Positions 53,601-64,000 of a stretch of 64,000 nt of DNA are shown here, in pieces; position 1 is the first letter of the stretch, and every line of letters starts with the position of its first letter. Position numbers and translations under genes: made by a program. Under the pieces are notes generated by a model. It did no database searches, was not told where the DNA came from, and saw only the letters and a program-made list of their open reading frames with translations. This DNA is from Balanoglossus misakiensis (taxonomy: Eukaryota > Hemichordata), in contig CM082578.2 of NCBI GenBank assembly GCA_040954595.2, forward strand, positions 13,206,001 to 13,270,000, in the 5' to 3' direction.

Positions 53601-54945
53601 TGACACAAAGTCAAAACAAACATTTAACACGAAAGGTACACGGTTACCAATACAAAGTTAACCACCGTTACTATTGGAAATTGAAATACAACCAATCACT
53701 GATTTTCATTGGGTGGTTCACTCGAGAAAAGAAGGGCCTCAACACATGTTCATTAGAAGCCCATTTTACCATTTATAGGCATATGTAACTTAGAGGCGAC
53801 CGTATACCTTTACTTATCAAAACATCACGAAAATAAAGCAGAACACCTCGCTACTGAGATCTCAAACTTTTGTAAGCAGCATCTGCGCAGAGAAGACTCG
53901 TGTCTTCCGGTTCAAAAGTCCGCCTCGAAGTTTTCCTCGGGATGTACAGCTACTGTGCAGATGCTTCGTAGGTCCGTGACCACATCCTCGCGTGCCTTGG
54001 TGACCGCGGTCCGGGGTGTTACTTTTCTCCGCGCAACGGACAATGATCCGGTGACTAATACAAATCAAAAAGTAACACGATAATCCTGGCCTTTTTATGG
54101 AAACAAATGAACGGGGTCAGTGGCTATCATGTTTACCGAGTCTGTTTCATGTAATGGTTGTTTGGAGGCAAATGTATGCACATTATGAGAAATGCAGGTT
54201 CTTGAGTACTAGTATTCACATTCGATCACGTTCGTACTGATTGCGTTTCTGTTTGGTGCTTCTCTGCTGCGGACGATGTTTATGCATCTAGCAAACCCCT
54301 TTCAGTTTTATAATAACTGCCCATTATTAAAGGACTTCGCATTCAAGAATGGCCTCATATTTTGTATGACTTCTTGTTTCAGATTCTGCTACATGAGAGC
54401 CATTATTTCGAGAAGGGGACACGAACACCAAATATACATGTACAGCGCCACCGCGACGTAAAACACGTGCACACAGAGGGTTGGTCACTCCGGTCCCGGA
54501 TGTGTCGGCGCGGTGACTGTCAGTGAAAACTGTTGCGTCAACTCGGGAGACCGTGGGCGTATTGGAGAATTTGGTATCGATTTTCTTCCGTCCAGTGAAA
54601 TCCGCCTGACCTTTTAGATGACCTCTGCAGTAGATTAGTAAGGGGGTTACAATTTCCTTTCACGCTCGCGAAGGAAGGGGGCCTTTTACGTCGACCAAAA
54701 AAGCACATAGTTCCACTGTGCTCCCGCCGCGGCAGCAACTGACGTATCACCATGGAGTTCATGGTATCACCAAGCCTGTGAGAGAGGACCTATAACTACA
54801 AAGACGCGCGTGATGCTGCTGCAGTAGTCGGGCTTGATCAGATCAACCGTACTCACACAAGCTGCTGTCGTTTTAACTTCTTTTTATAACATACCGCATG
54901 GCGTCTCCCCGGCGGGAACGGGATTAAAAGTGTTCAACACGGAAA
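50677..54945. other. Spacer upstream of the EGF-protein gene and of receptor 3
   Basis: Divergent promoters are expected at both ends. Holds the minisatellite at 52452-52560. Open frames here are short and without family resemblance. Confidence 0.55.
52452..52560. repeat. Degenerate minisatellite, unit about 16-18 bp
   Basis: Roughly six copies of a unit close to AAGTCCGTTGCTCACA, varying by substitutions and one- or two-base length changes. Confidence 0.9.
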
Positions 54946-56865
54946 ATGGACAATGAATCAACTACCATCAACGCGACTGATGAACTACCGACGGAGTACG
55001 AACTACCGGAGTCGCCTTATAGTTTGCCCGTCCAGATAACCCTCGGAGTTGCCGCGATAGTCATCACGGTCGTGGCCGTAGTTGGAAATGCTCTGATTTT
55101 GACCGCCTTCTTCACAACGGCGAGATTGCGACGACTGACAAATTATTTTTACGCCAGTCTCGCTCTCACGGATCTCGCCGCCGGCCTTCTGGTCATGCCG
55201 TTTATGGCTTCGTACACTCTGTTGTATTACTGGAGTTTTGGGAAACCTTTCTGCGTTGTGTGGCTGTGTGTGGACATGTTCGTCTATTCTGCCTCTGTCT
55301 ACCACATGTGTGCGATATGTTTGGACCGGTTTCTGGCGATCACCTTCCCGCTGAAGTACAGACTTCGACGGTCCAAGAAGCTCATCCTGGGATTCATCGC
55401 CACGGCGTGGGTTCTGGCGCTGGCGTTCGAAGTGCCGGCGACGCTGATCTACGAACACGTCGCCGGGAGGAGCGTGGTTGCCTACGCGGAAGAATGCGAC
55501 GTGGAGTGGGTGGAGGACGCGGCTGTCACCGTCGTCAGCTTTCTGGTCACCGTTGTCATTCCGTTTCTCTTCACCCTCGTTCTTTACATCCACATATTCG
55601 TGACAATACGCCGAAGCCACCGTTATTCAAAGCCGGGCAGCAGTAAAACCAAGGAGAGAAACGGCAACAAAGGTGATGCGGGCGGTTGCTTTATTTGCAA
55701 GAAAGGCAAGGCCACAAAGGCGGCGGAATTAGGGCACGTCGACGATATCGAGGAGGTGGAACTCGAAGTTGCCAATAATAGGCTGAAAAGATGCGGCGAA
55801 GCAATGGGAGATTTTGTCAGGGGACTTTGCAGACGGTGCTGTTGCTGGAGCGCAGGACAAAGCTCATACGACGTGACAAGCAACAAGAAAACATTTGCTG
55901 ACGACGTCCCTCGGGGTAGTTGTAATAATACCAGTATAAACATGGTTGGCTTCCGGCAAAGAGAATTGGCCCGAGTGACTCTTGCGCATGTAAGTGCATC
56001 CGCGTGTGAAGAAGTTACATGTGCCGACGGCAATTATTTGGCAGACAGCCGAAGTCTGAGCGGATCAGACGGCGTAATCTCAGGTCAGGGTGACGATGAA
56101 CGTTGCGATGGAAACGCGACACCAAGTCAGAATGAACTTGCGGACAGCGATTCCCAAAATAACGCCCACTGTTATGTTAATAGGGCAATGTCAACAGAAT
56201 CCATAGCCGTTGTTTCCATGCCGACGGATAAACAACGAAACGATACGTTGACAGTTGACTTAGACGGGGGTCAAACAGAACGTTTAGAAAGTCAACAAAA
56301 ATCTCAAACGGAACATGATGGCCAAGCAAGCGCAGAACAGGCCGAATCCACGGGCAGCGACGAAAGCAACAAGCCGAAATTGCAGAGGTTTCGGCAAATT
56401 TCGACCGTCCTGGTCAGTGTTTTGAAGCAAAGAGCCAACTCCCAGGGCGAGAGAACCCCGGGTCAGAATAAAAGGCAAGAAGTCATTCTAGCCAAGCAAA
56501 AGGCAAAAGAACGACGAGCGGCGGCCACGCTGGGCATCCTACTCGGCGTCTTTCTCATCACGTGGCTGCCGTGGAAAATCACCACCATCGCCGACTCCAT
56601 CGCGCGGGTCTACCTGTTCCCGGATGTGTGGTACGAGATTGCAATATGGCTGCAGTACTCCAACTCCATGATAAACCCGTTTCTCTACATGTTTCGAGAC
56701 CGGGAGTTCAGAGTTGCCATAAAGCGTATACTATGTCGATTAGCTTGCCGGCGAAGTTCCCACACGGGCAAGAGCAGCTCTGGAGACAGGATATTTGTTA
56801 CTGGCAGATCAACCGGCCAATCCACGCCACGGCAAACCAGCCTGAGCAGTGATTCTGTCCTTTAG
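54946..56865 (+). CDS. Aminergic-like class A GPCR, receptor 3 of cluster
   Basis: 639 aa in one coding exon. The ATG at 54946 has a good context (AAAATGG). The N-terminus is short (about 26 residues) with NES and NAT glycosylation sites. Key residues: Asn48 (1.50), Asp76 (2.50), Cys103 (3.25), Asp110 (3.32), DRF at 127-129, ECL2 Cys184 in ECDVEW, Ser198 (5.42), Thr202 (5.46), Pro206, Trp540 (6.48), Lys544 (6.52), W..Y and NPFLY in TM7. Loop 3 is about 300 residues, the longest of the three. It has a Cys cluster (CRRCCCW) and little similarity to the loops of receptors 1 and 2. The C-terminus ends DSVL, matching a class I PDZ ligand, which the other two lack. No upstream non-coding exon like those of receptors 1 and 2 was found. 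An older duplicate of the same lineage; ligand unknown. Confidence 0.92.
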   Translation: MDNESTTINATDELPTEYELPESPYSLPVQITLGVAAIVITVVAVVGNALILTAFFTTARLRRLTNYFYASLALTDLAAGLLVMPFMASYTLLYYWSFGKPFCVVWLCVDMFVYSASVYHMCAICLDRFLAITFPLKYRLRRSKKLILGFIATAWVLALAFEVPATLIYEHVAGRSVVAYAEECDVEWVEDAAVTVVSFLVTVVIPFLFTLVLYIHIFVTIRRSHRYSKPGSSKTKERNGNKGDAGGCFICKKGKATKAAELGHVDDIEEVELEVANNRLKRCGEAMGDFVRGLCRRCCCWSAGQSSYDVTSNKKTFADDVPRGSCNNTSINMVGFRQRELARVTLAHVSASACEEVTCADGNYLADSRSLSGSDGVISGQGDDERCDGNATPSQNELADSDSQNNAHCYVNRAMSTESIAVVSMPTDKQRNDTLTVDLDGGQTERLESQQKSQTEHDGQASAEQAESTGSDESNKPKLQRFRQISTVLVSVLKQRANSQGERTPGQNKRQEVILAKQKAKERRAAATLGILLGVFLITWLPWKITTIADSIARVYLFPDVWYEIAIWLQYSNSMINPFLYMFRDREFRVAIKRILCRLACRRSSHTGKSSSGDRIFVTGRSTGQSTPRQTSLSSDSVL

Positions 56866-57808
56866 TTGGAAAGGGATAATCCTGAACACAAATCTGGTTT
56901 TTAGTTACCACGTGTGATTTTTTCGTAATTATTTATTATTTTAATCATTTTCTTGTTTAAGCGCGCAGCACTTCAGATGGCATGGCGTGCACCCATCGCG
57001 TGTAATGATTTGTTTTCGATGAGCAGTAAAACAGAGATCTTGCCCTCACCTACACAGTCTTTGTCTAAACCCTTCTCTTACATACTCAAGTACCAGCCAT
57101 GTAAAAGTAATATCGCGTACATCGTGAAATGTATAACTTATTCAAGTTGATGTAAATATTATTTACATAAATATCATTTACATAAATGTCCCCGACACAC
57201 ATGCTCATTTTACCGATCTGTTTTGGATCAAAAGTATTACTAGTAACTACTATCGTAACCTAAAACGCAATGGACACGCCGCATCGACGCGTGTCTTTAG
57301 CAGGGACACTGAATCCATCCACATTCCACCTTAAAGATATCCACCAAGTGGTAATATTTCAAAGGGAATTCGAGTCGCACACGGAAATGGATTCATTATT
57401 TTGTCTTCGAAAAAGTTGCAGGAATAGGGTCGGGGAATCGATCGTGTAATGCAACTCAACCAAGCGAAAACACGGAAATGACAATAAGAAATCTTGCACC
57501 GCTGAATATAAAATCACATTATCAAATGGTTAAATTGTGGATCTGATTTCATGTTCGAATATAACTGTTGGATTTATCATGAGTATGATTCCACATTTCC
57601 TGAAGCGTCCTGAGCTTCAAGTTAGTACTCAGTCCGTGACGCGAACACTGAGAACAAAGTTGGAAATAAACATGATCTGGATATCTATCCCCGACAGTTG
57701 TTAATAATAGATGTTGCTTCGTTGATCATCTCTGGCAAATCGCAACTAGTGATTCGTTACTCAGTCAATCACATCCTTGGGCGAATGCGCTTTCTGCGAG
57801 AGTGATAT

Positions 57809-57857
57809 CATCTCTCTCTCTCTCTCTCTCTCGCTCTCTCGCTCTCTCTCTCTCTGT
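57809..57857. repeat. (TC)n microsatellite
   Basis: About 24 TC units interrupted by a few G substitutions. Confidence 0.95.
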
Positions 57858-60800
57858 ATCATGGTTCATGTTACTTCACAAAGCAAATACAGGACTTGTG
57901 GAATAGAAATTTCAAATTTAACAGCTTGGTTAGTCAACTCAAAACTGTTTCTGGTCAGCGCGCACATCAGTCTGTCTCTGGCCAGGCAGAACACGAATCA
58001 ACGGAGGGCAGAGATATCGAAACAGGAAGAGGAAGTGGAAGTTTGTCAAGACACGCGGTTATTAAAGGGTGACGCCATCTTGTCTTTTGTTAGGCCAGCA
58101 CACTGCCTTACGGCATTGACTGTATCACAATGTCTCATGGAGGGTCTGTGACTGTATACAGTTTTTGTAACCAGAAACTCAGGTTTAGCACATGCGCATA
58201 AGACGACCGTGGAACTCTTCTGGTGGCCTTGAGCCAGCGAAGTTGGCGTTTGCGTCGGTATATGAGATGGAAAGTAAGCAAAACTTGACTCACAGCCAAA
58301 GATGTCGGCAGAGAAGGCTTTTTACTGTTATACGCCCTCATCGATAGGACCAGGCGATCCTTACGTCAAGTGATGGCCCCACAAACCACTCAAACGATCC
58401 CGGAAATCTTGTGCTTTTCCCACGATACGTCATGTGGAATCATTGTTAAGTTCGTTGTCCTTTGTTTTAGCGTCGAACTCGACCCAACGACCGGCACCTT
58501 GTTTGATGGGGGAAATATCTCATAAATGATAACAAAATAAGGTCATTGACACGGAAATCCGTCAAACCTAGTGATTTTGAAAATACAAGTAGCTGGAAAT
58601 GTTGCTGGATGGGGTATGAGGTGTTTAACCGCCAACGCAGAGGCTGGGCGCATCTGTGCGTTTTTATTAACATCCGACCAGCGCCCGTAAGGCCCGTTAT
58701 AAGCCCTATAAATATTTTGTACGAAAATATGCTAATATACGCTGTTTAGGCCTATATAGTAACCGGAACGGTCCGTTGTTTAGATAGATTTAGCAAGCCC
58801 ACTTCGAAACTCCTTCGAAACTCCTTTCAAGTGTCAATTACGTCCAAGCCTCCCCACGCAATGTCCGATGTTACTCTTCATTTGAAAAACAAAATGGCCC
58901 CCTGCGTCGATTTCCGTTAACAACAAGATTACATGCTGCCAAATGTGGTATTATAAACTGTGGTTAATCACCAAGAGTCGGTGGAAAATCGTGAACGCCA
59001 CTTCCACATCACAACCTATTTTTATAATAGTTACCGGAAACAGCGATGTCAGTGGCCGGGAACGTAGCAATTCAATATGGTGATCGTACTTTTTCAAACC
59101 GCTATACGCCGTTGGCGTTCCAGAGTTTACATCAGCGCTGTTGGCAATATTCGGCTTAGCATGCATATAAGATGACAGATATGTTCATCTCTTTTCAAAA
59201 TGGTACGACCTTTCTCTGCGATTACAATTTCGTCAGCGTGCAACATTTCTTTTTTCTCGCATGTTCTCAGAGTGCATTGTTTTTTTTTATCAACGACGAT
59301 AAACTATTAGGTCATTTTCATAATACGTTAGGGCTTTACGTTTTCACATCTTGTCTCAGTTGTTTCGGGTCGCTACAGCTGCAGCACTCGCAGAATAACA
59401 GGACTGTTGGGCGCCCGCTGTGGCAACATTTCTGAAATCTGAAAGCAGCACGGTGATACAGAAGTCTTATAAACGAGATTTATATTTTATTTCAAAAATG
59501 ACGTTCCAATCAGTAACACACACAAGATCGTTCCTGTAACCTCTGCGCTTCTTGATATGCGCGATCGGTCAAGTTTAGTAATGACTATTTAATGATTTGT
59601 GGATTGCTATCAAAATCGGAAATGAAATGTGCCTCCGTGCATATACACAATAATCTGGCGTGTTTTACTATTATTCCAACGGGCACGTCTGGCAGCACTA
59701 AGTATAAGGAAGCCCATTTTAACCCTCACGGCGGTAGTTTATCAGAAGTAATGGTCTCATAATTATACAGGTCAAATTGAAAGCTACCGTCTCCCGCGAG
59801 ATAAGAGCCGATGTGTGCCACTACTTTCAAAGTGATTAATTAAAATGAAAGTCATGGTTGAGTTGCAGTCTAACGACCATTACGGTGTCTTTATGTGAGC
59901 TAAATGAATACATATGATTCAATAAGCTCAAGGCATGAAAAGCCGCGACCGAAGCCGACTTATTCCCACGTCACAGCTTAAATTTTTCAACAGACGATTC
60001 CCGCGACAAAAAGGTTTTTATTAGGGATTTTTAAATTTGTGTGAATCCCAAGGGTGACTTTAATCGAGTGAACTTGGACACAGGTGTAGGTGGCCGACAT
60101 GAAAACGGAATATGTTGTTTTAAGAAGGATTAATTTGAAAACTGCTGAGCTGAAACCATCTGAGAAAATTATAATTATCGGCTCCTTTGTTTGAGCCCAC
60201 GGAAAATAACATGAATTGTTCCCTTCCTTCTGTCCGCTGCTTTTTCTCTATTTTCTCTTCCAAATTAATCTCATTGATGTATCATTCACCCATGTCAGAT
60301 GCTTGTATTAGGCGCATAATTTATTATAAGCGCTATTGGGAGCTCAGAAATCTATTTCTGGGACCGTATGTTTTCCAGGTGAGTTGAAAGAAAATGATAT
60401 TTACATGTGTATATCTTTCAGTGACCATGATTGTAGCATTTTCCTTCCGAAAACGCGGATTTGTCAACAGAAGGGGCAGTGGCAGGTGACGTTTGTACGA
60501 AGTTCACGCAACTGTCAAGGTTCTAGTATCCGCCAGTTGCATGTATGCCCTAGGTCAGGATATTTTGAATTTATTTGGACTCAAAAACGTGTTGTTGTTT
60601 TTTGCGATCGTGCGTGTATTCTGGAACGTATGGAACGTTCATTGAAATCCACCCTATTTCAATATCCTGGGTAAACAAGGAAACTTCAACAGACCAACCG
60701 TGACCATGCACATACCATGACCATTCACTTTTAACGGAGTTCTTTGTGTTCTATTATAGTTCCTGGTTATTTACCCTGACTTGCACCTGTTTCGCAAGGT

Positions 60801-62539
60801 CGCAACACACGTCCAATACATGTATAAACCTTTTCACTAAGCAGTTCTTCTTTCTTTAAGAAACCTTTCAGCATATTTGCTGTGTTGGGTGTGGCGCTGA
60901 GTCCAAACGCTGCAGTTTATACGCAGTGGCATATAACTTGTCTTCATCTTTATCATACCCCCGTTATTTGTTGCGAACGTGTGCCCATCGCAACAAACGA
61001 CACATGTTTCGTCTGCATGCGTACCTGCCATCGCATTCCGCACTTAGAGCCATCCACAGCGCCTCCTACGACAAAACATCGCTTTGCGAGATCACAAGGC
61101 GCGGCAGTTGCCAAATGCAGCGCAGGCCATGGCTTTCGGAAAGATATCACGTCAGTGCAGTTGAATCTGCTCGCTACAAAACGTCGTCAGGCCAGGGGAT
61201 GATCGATGGTGACATAAATGGGGCCATCTTGACCTCTGTTCACCAAGCGTTGTACTTGTCAATCCCTTGCATGCATGTAATCAGACATTTCCAGAGTTTG
61301 TTCTATGCCACTTACAGAAGACATAAACAGCTTCGGGATATGATACAGAAGAAGGGGATGGGGGTCTATAGCTCTCCTGGTGTCATATTTTAGTTTTGTT
61401 CGTTTGTTTTTGTAACGTATATGACCTACACAATGTTCGTGAACTTCGGTAATTATTCACTCCTTTATCTGCATGATGACTTTTTGTCAATTTGCATACC
61501 GAGTAGGGAAAAGGTCCCTGTCAAGGTCGGCCTCGCCTGCAGTTTCTCCTTTTGTTTAATCCGTCGCCTTGACACGAACAGAACACATGACGTTGATATT
61601 TGTCAACTGATAGCCCAAGTAATCCCTCGGGCGCATTGGTCTTCATTAGCCGTTATTAAATTAAAAGAAAATTGTTGGTAGGCTTTAAACAGTCAGCAAA
61701 GAGTTAATTGGATGTTTGATGAGATGTGTAAATCAGTGAATAAATGGGGTCTTTCGTTTATCCAGGCAACCAAGTTCATCAGCATGACGTCCATAGCGAT
61801 TATGCTGTAGTGATGATGCTGAAGATTTGAGTCTATGAACCGCTCTCCGTTAGCCTTTACAGTGTTTACTGTGTCAGACGGGCAGGGGGAAAACAGTGTA
61901 GGAAAACTCAGTGTCACTAGAGGGATTCCGTCCAACTATAGCGTTGTACTTTCTCGTCAGATGAAACACAGTCATTCAGAAGAGCCCCTTGAGCCACTGG
62001 TAGGTCTGTAGACTTTGTCTCTGTTTTTCTGTCATTATGTGCTAATATCGACGTGTACGATAATTGCTGGACAATTTCGTTGCCGTTTTATCAATCTCCA
62101 GTGAAAGATCGGAATCCTAATTTACGCGCCTCGCAACCCAAGGAATAAGCCCTTTTTTCTTCTTAACACGATGACTCCGCTCTACCGCCTCACGGCTATA
62201 TTGTTCCTCAGTCTGTTCTGACGGGGAGTTAGGTCATACTATAAACCCGGTATGTGGAATCTCAAAGGATTTTAAGTTAAATTTTCAGTCTAATTGCATG
62301 TACGGTAAATCCTTTGGAAATTTACCGAGGCCGATATAATTACGCGCCCTTTGCAGATTAACAAATCCCGCAACTGCATAACATAGTCGCTTTAATTAAT
62401 TAGGCCTAATGGCAGGAAAGCAAACTTACGGCATCTGACGATTACCAAACAGATCGTTCGAATTTCGATTTCATTCGTGACCAATGTAGCGAGTGTAGAG
62501 GTATAATCGTTGCTTTATGAGTGTTTTGACTTTCAGTTG

Positions 62540-62830
62540 AAAATGAGAGAGAGGATGGGAGAGACACAGACAGCCGACGACAGACCTCAGACAGACAAGC
62601 TGACACGGAGAGACATACATACACCCAGACAGACGGACAGAGAGAGAGGGGGGGTAGTCAGTCACTCAGTCAGTTAGTCAATCAATCAAGCAATCATACA
62701 GACAGCAAAACAGGCAAGCAAAGACGGACAGACAGACCCATACATACATAGATTACCAACCAGCCATTCAGGCAGGCAGAGACAGACATATACAATACCT
62801 GCAAACCAGACAGAGATAGAGAGAAGAAAA
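62540..62830. repeat. Degenerate GACA/CAGT tetranucleotide low-complexity block
   Basis: Purine-rich stretch built from interspersed GACA, CATA, CAGT and CAAT units. It looks like an old, scrambled tetranucleotide microsatellite. Open frames within it are products of the repeat. Confidence 0.8.
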
Positions 62831-64000
62831 GAGAAAAAAAGTAGAGGCAGCAATAGGCCCAAAGAGACAAACTACTTGAAAGACATCTGAATACACAACA
62901 ACCTGAAAGGGAGTGCGAAAACGATGACAATGTGAACACTTGTTACGTGTTAGTATTCAAAGAAAAAGAAAAAAAGTGAAGGTCGGACTTTGTGGTTGGC
63001 TGTTTGTTCGTTTAATAAGCAGAGCGCAAATTTGTCCGCGTGTGTGAAAATATTCACCAGAATCTATAGACTTATGGTCATATCATCATTAAGGAGAAAA
63101 TATATAGAGTGTCTGACGTAAATGACCTATTCAGTTGTCGATAATGGGCATGTTGGAACAGTCTGTGTGTCTATCTACTGAAGTACATGCACAATGCATA
63201 CATATCTATTTACTGTGTAGTGTGAGCGTCACAAGTTTTTGATTGAATGAGAATTCAATAGAAATTGTAAGCCCACTTGCACGTATCCATAACGGGACAC
63301 AAGCATAATGTAAATCTGCCCGATTGTTAATCATTAATCTGACAGTTAACCATTTGTTATCAGTCAGTCGGTCAGCGGCCCACTTCGTTAGTTCCAGTGT
63401 GGTACAATGCAGAATAGACATCATTTCCCAACGAAGTGACTGTCGACGCTAGCGATTATTGACTTCCCCAGCAACCGACAAATAAGTGTCGCGACAGAGC
63501 AGACGACGGAAGGCAATTAGTCTCACTTTGGTTGGATTTTTTTTTCACCGTACCTGCAGGAGCATCTTCACACTCAGACGAACTTCTCGACGCGGTGAGC
63601 TGTTAGGTGAGAGGGCTGCGCGGATTGATTAAGCAGCGCTGAGCGCCGGCCGGGACTCGGCACCGCACCGCACAGCGGACGACATGATCAGGTGGAACTT
63701 GTCTGATGTCGGAAAAGAAGCATTCCAAATGTGAGAGTGAAGTATTTAACCTGCGGGGCGTTCTCTATACAGGGGACATATATATATCTGGGTCGTAGAG
63801 AAGACTACCGCTGCAGCCACGTCCAGCAAGATTTTTATGGGTTTGATATCACGCTACTAATACTACTACTAATAGCTGCATGAAATACAAGACCGACGTG
63901 CACAAAGTTCAGTGTTGCCTGAAGGGAATTAGATGCGTCGAGCTCCCCTGTGTCATCCTCACGCAAGTTTTGTTGTTCCTGTCACGTGGTCCAGCCAAGT

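Larger units (their letters stand above)
56866..64000. other. Intergenic region to the right edge
   Basis: Receptor 3 3' UTR followed by about 7 kb without a supported gene. Contains (TC)n at 57809-57857, a tetranucleotide-derived low-complexity block at 62540-62830, and a GC-rich patch near 63590-63690 that could be a promoter for a gene beyond the edge. A 155-codon open frame at 60926-61393 has no recognisable features. Confidence 0.5.

Noticed and set aside
55003-55620. 205-codon open frame on the minus strand opposite receptor 3
   Set aside because: Same mirror effect as above; no domain features.
60926-61393. 155-codon open frame as a gene
   Set aside because: No domain, signal, splice or codon-composition support. 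It overlaps a second long frame in another phase, as expected of chance.
62442-62939. Leu/Ser/Cys-rich open frames on the minus strand
   Set aside because: They are translations of a degenerate tetranucleotide repeat.

Overview
The window is nuclear DNA from an invertebrate animal. Many genes are split by short GT-AG introns with intact phases, intergenic spacers are long and rich in simple repeats, and the families present are metazoan: a Cys-loop receptor, a bHLH factor, a death-domain protein, calcium-binding EGF modules and aminergic-type GPCRs. A glycine-receptor-like subunit, a selenocysteine-containing SELENOO, a death-domain protein of unfamiliar architecture and a cluster of aminergic-like receptors together best suit an invertebrate deuterostome (amphioxus or hemichordate-like). 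I cannot exclude a lophotrochozoan, and the species is inference only.

Layout, left half: (1) 79-6415 (+) is the 3' part of a glycine/GABA-A-like chloride channel subunit, exons encoding loop C through TM4. (2) 10081-10614 (-) is a single-exon, atonal/NeuroD-type bHLH factor with an altered basic region. (3) 12049-16497 (-) is a complete 12-exon selenoprotein O gene; its penultimate in-frame TGA is followed by Ser-Ser-stop, and a convincing form-2 SECIS lies in the 3' UTR. (4) 17470-20155 (-) and 22127-23194 (+) are two head-to-head genes. They share an unrecognised N-terminal helical domain of about 230 residues; the minus-strand copy adds a linker, a short coiled coil and a C-terminal death domain through splicing. 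This divergent pair is my leading candidate for an undescribed system.

Right half: 23195-39037 is mostly non-coding, with one long fold-back element near 36.3 kb. Three single-coding-exon class A GPCRs follow on the plus strand (39202-40950, 43469-45058, 54946-56865). All keep the aminergic anchor Asp3.32 and the Trp7.40/Tyr7.43 pair, and all carry a lysine at 6.52. The first two have a matching putative non-coding first exon several kb or about 0.8 kb upstream, indicating duplication together with their promoters. Between receptors 2 and 3, on the opposite strand (48351-50676), is a 7-exon gene for a small type I membrane protein with a signal peptide, four EGF domains (three calcium-binding), a Ser/Thr stalk, one transmembrane helix and a short tail.

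The remaining DNA is intron and spacer holding simple repeats, a minisatellite, several inverted repeats and low-copy dispersed motifs. Exon boundaries were set by hand from splice consensus, reading phase and family similarity. No alignment or database search was run.
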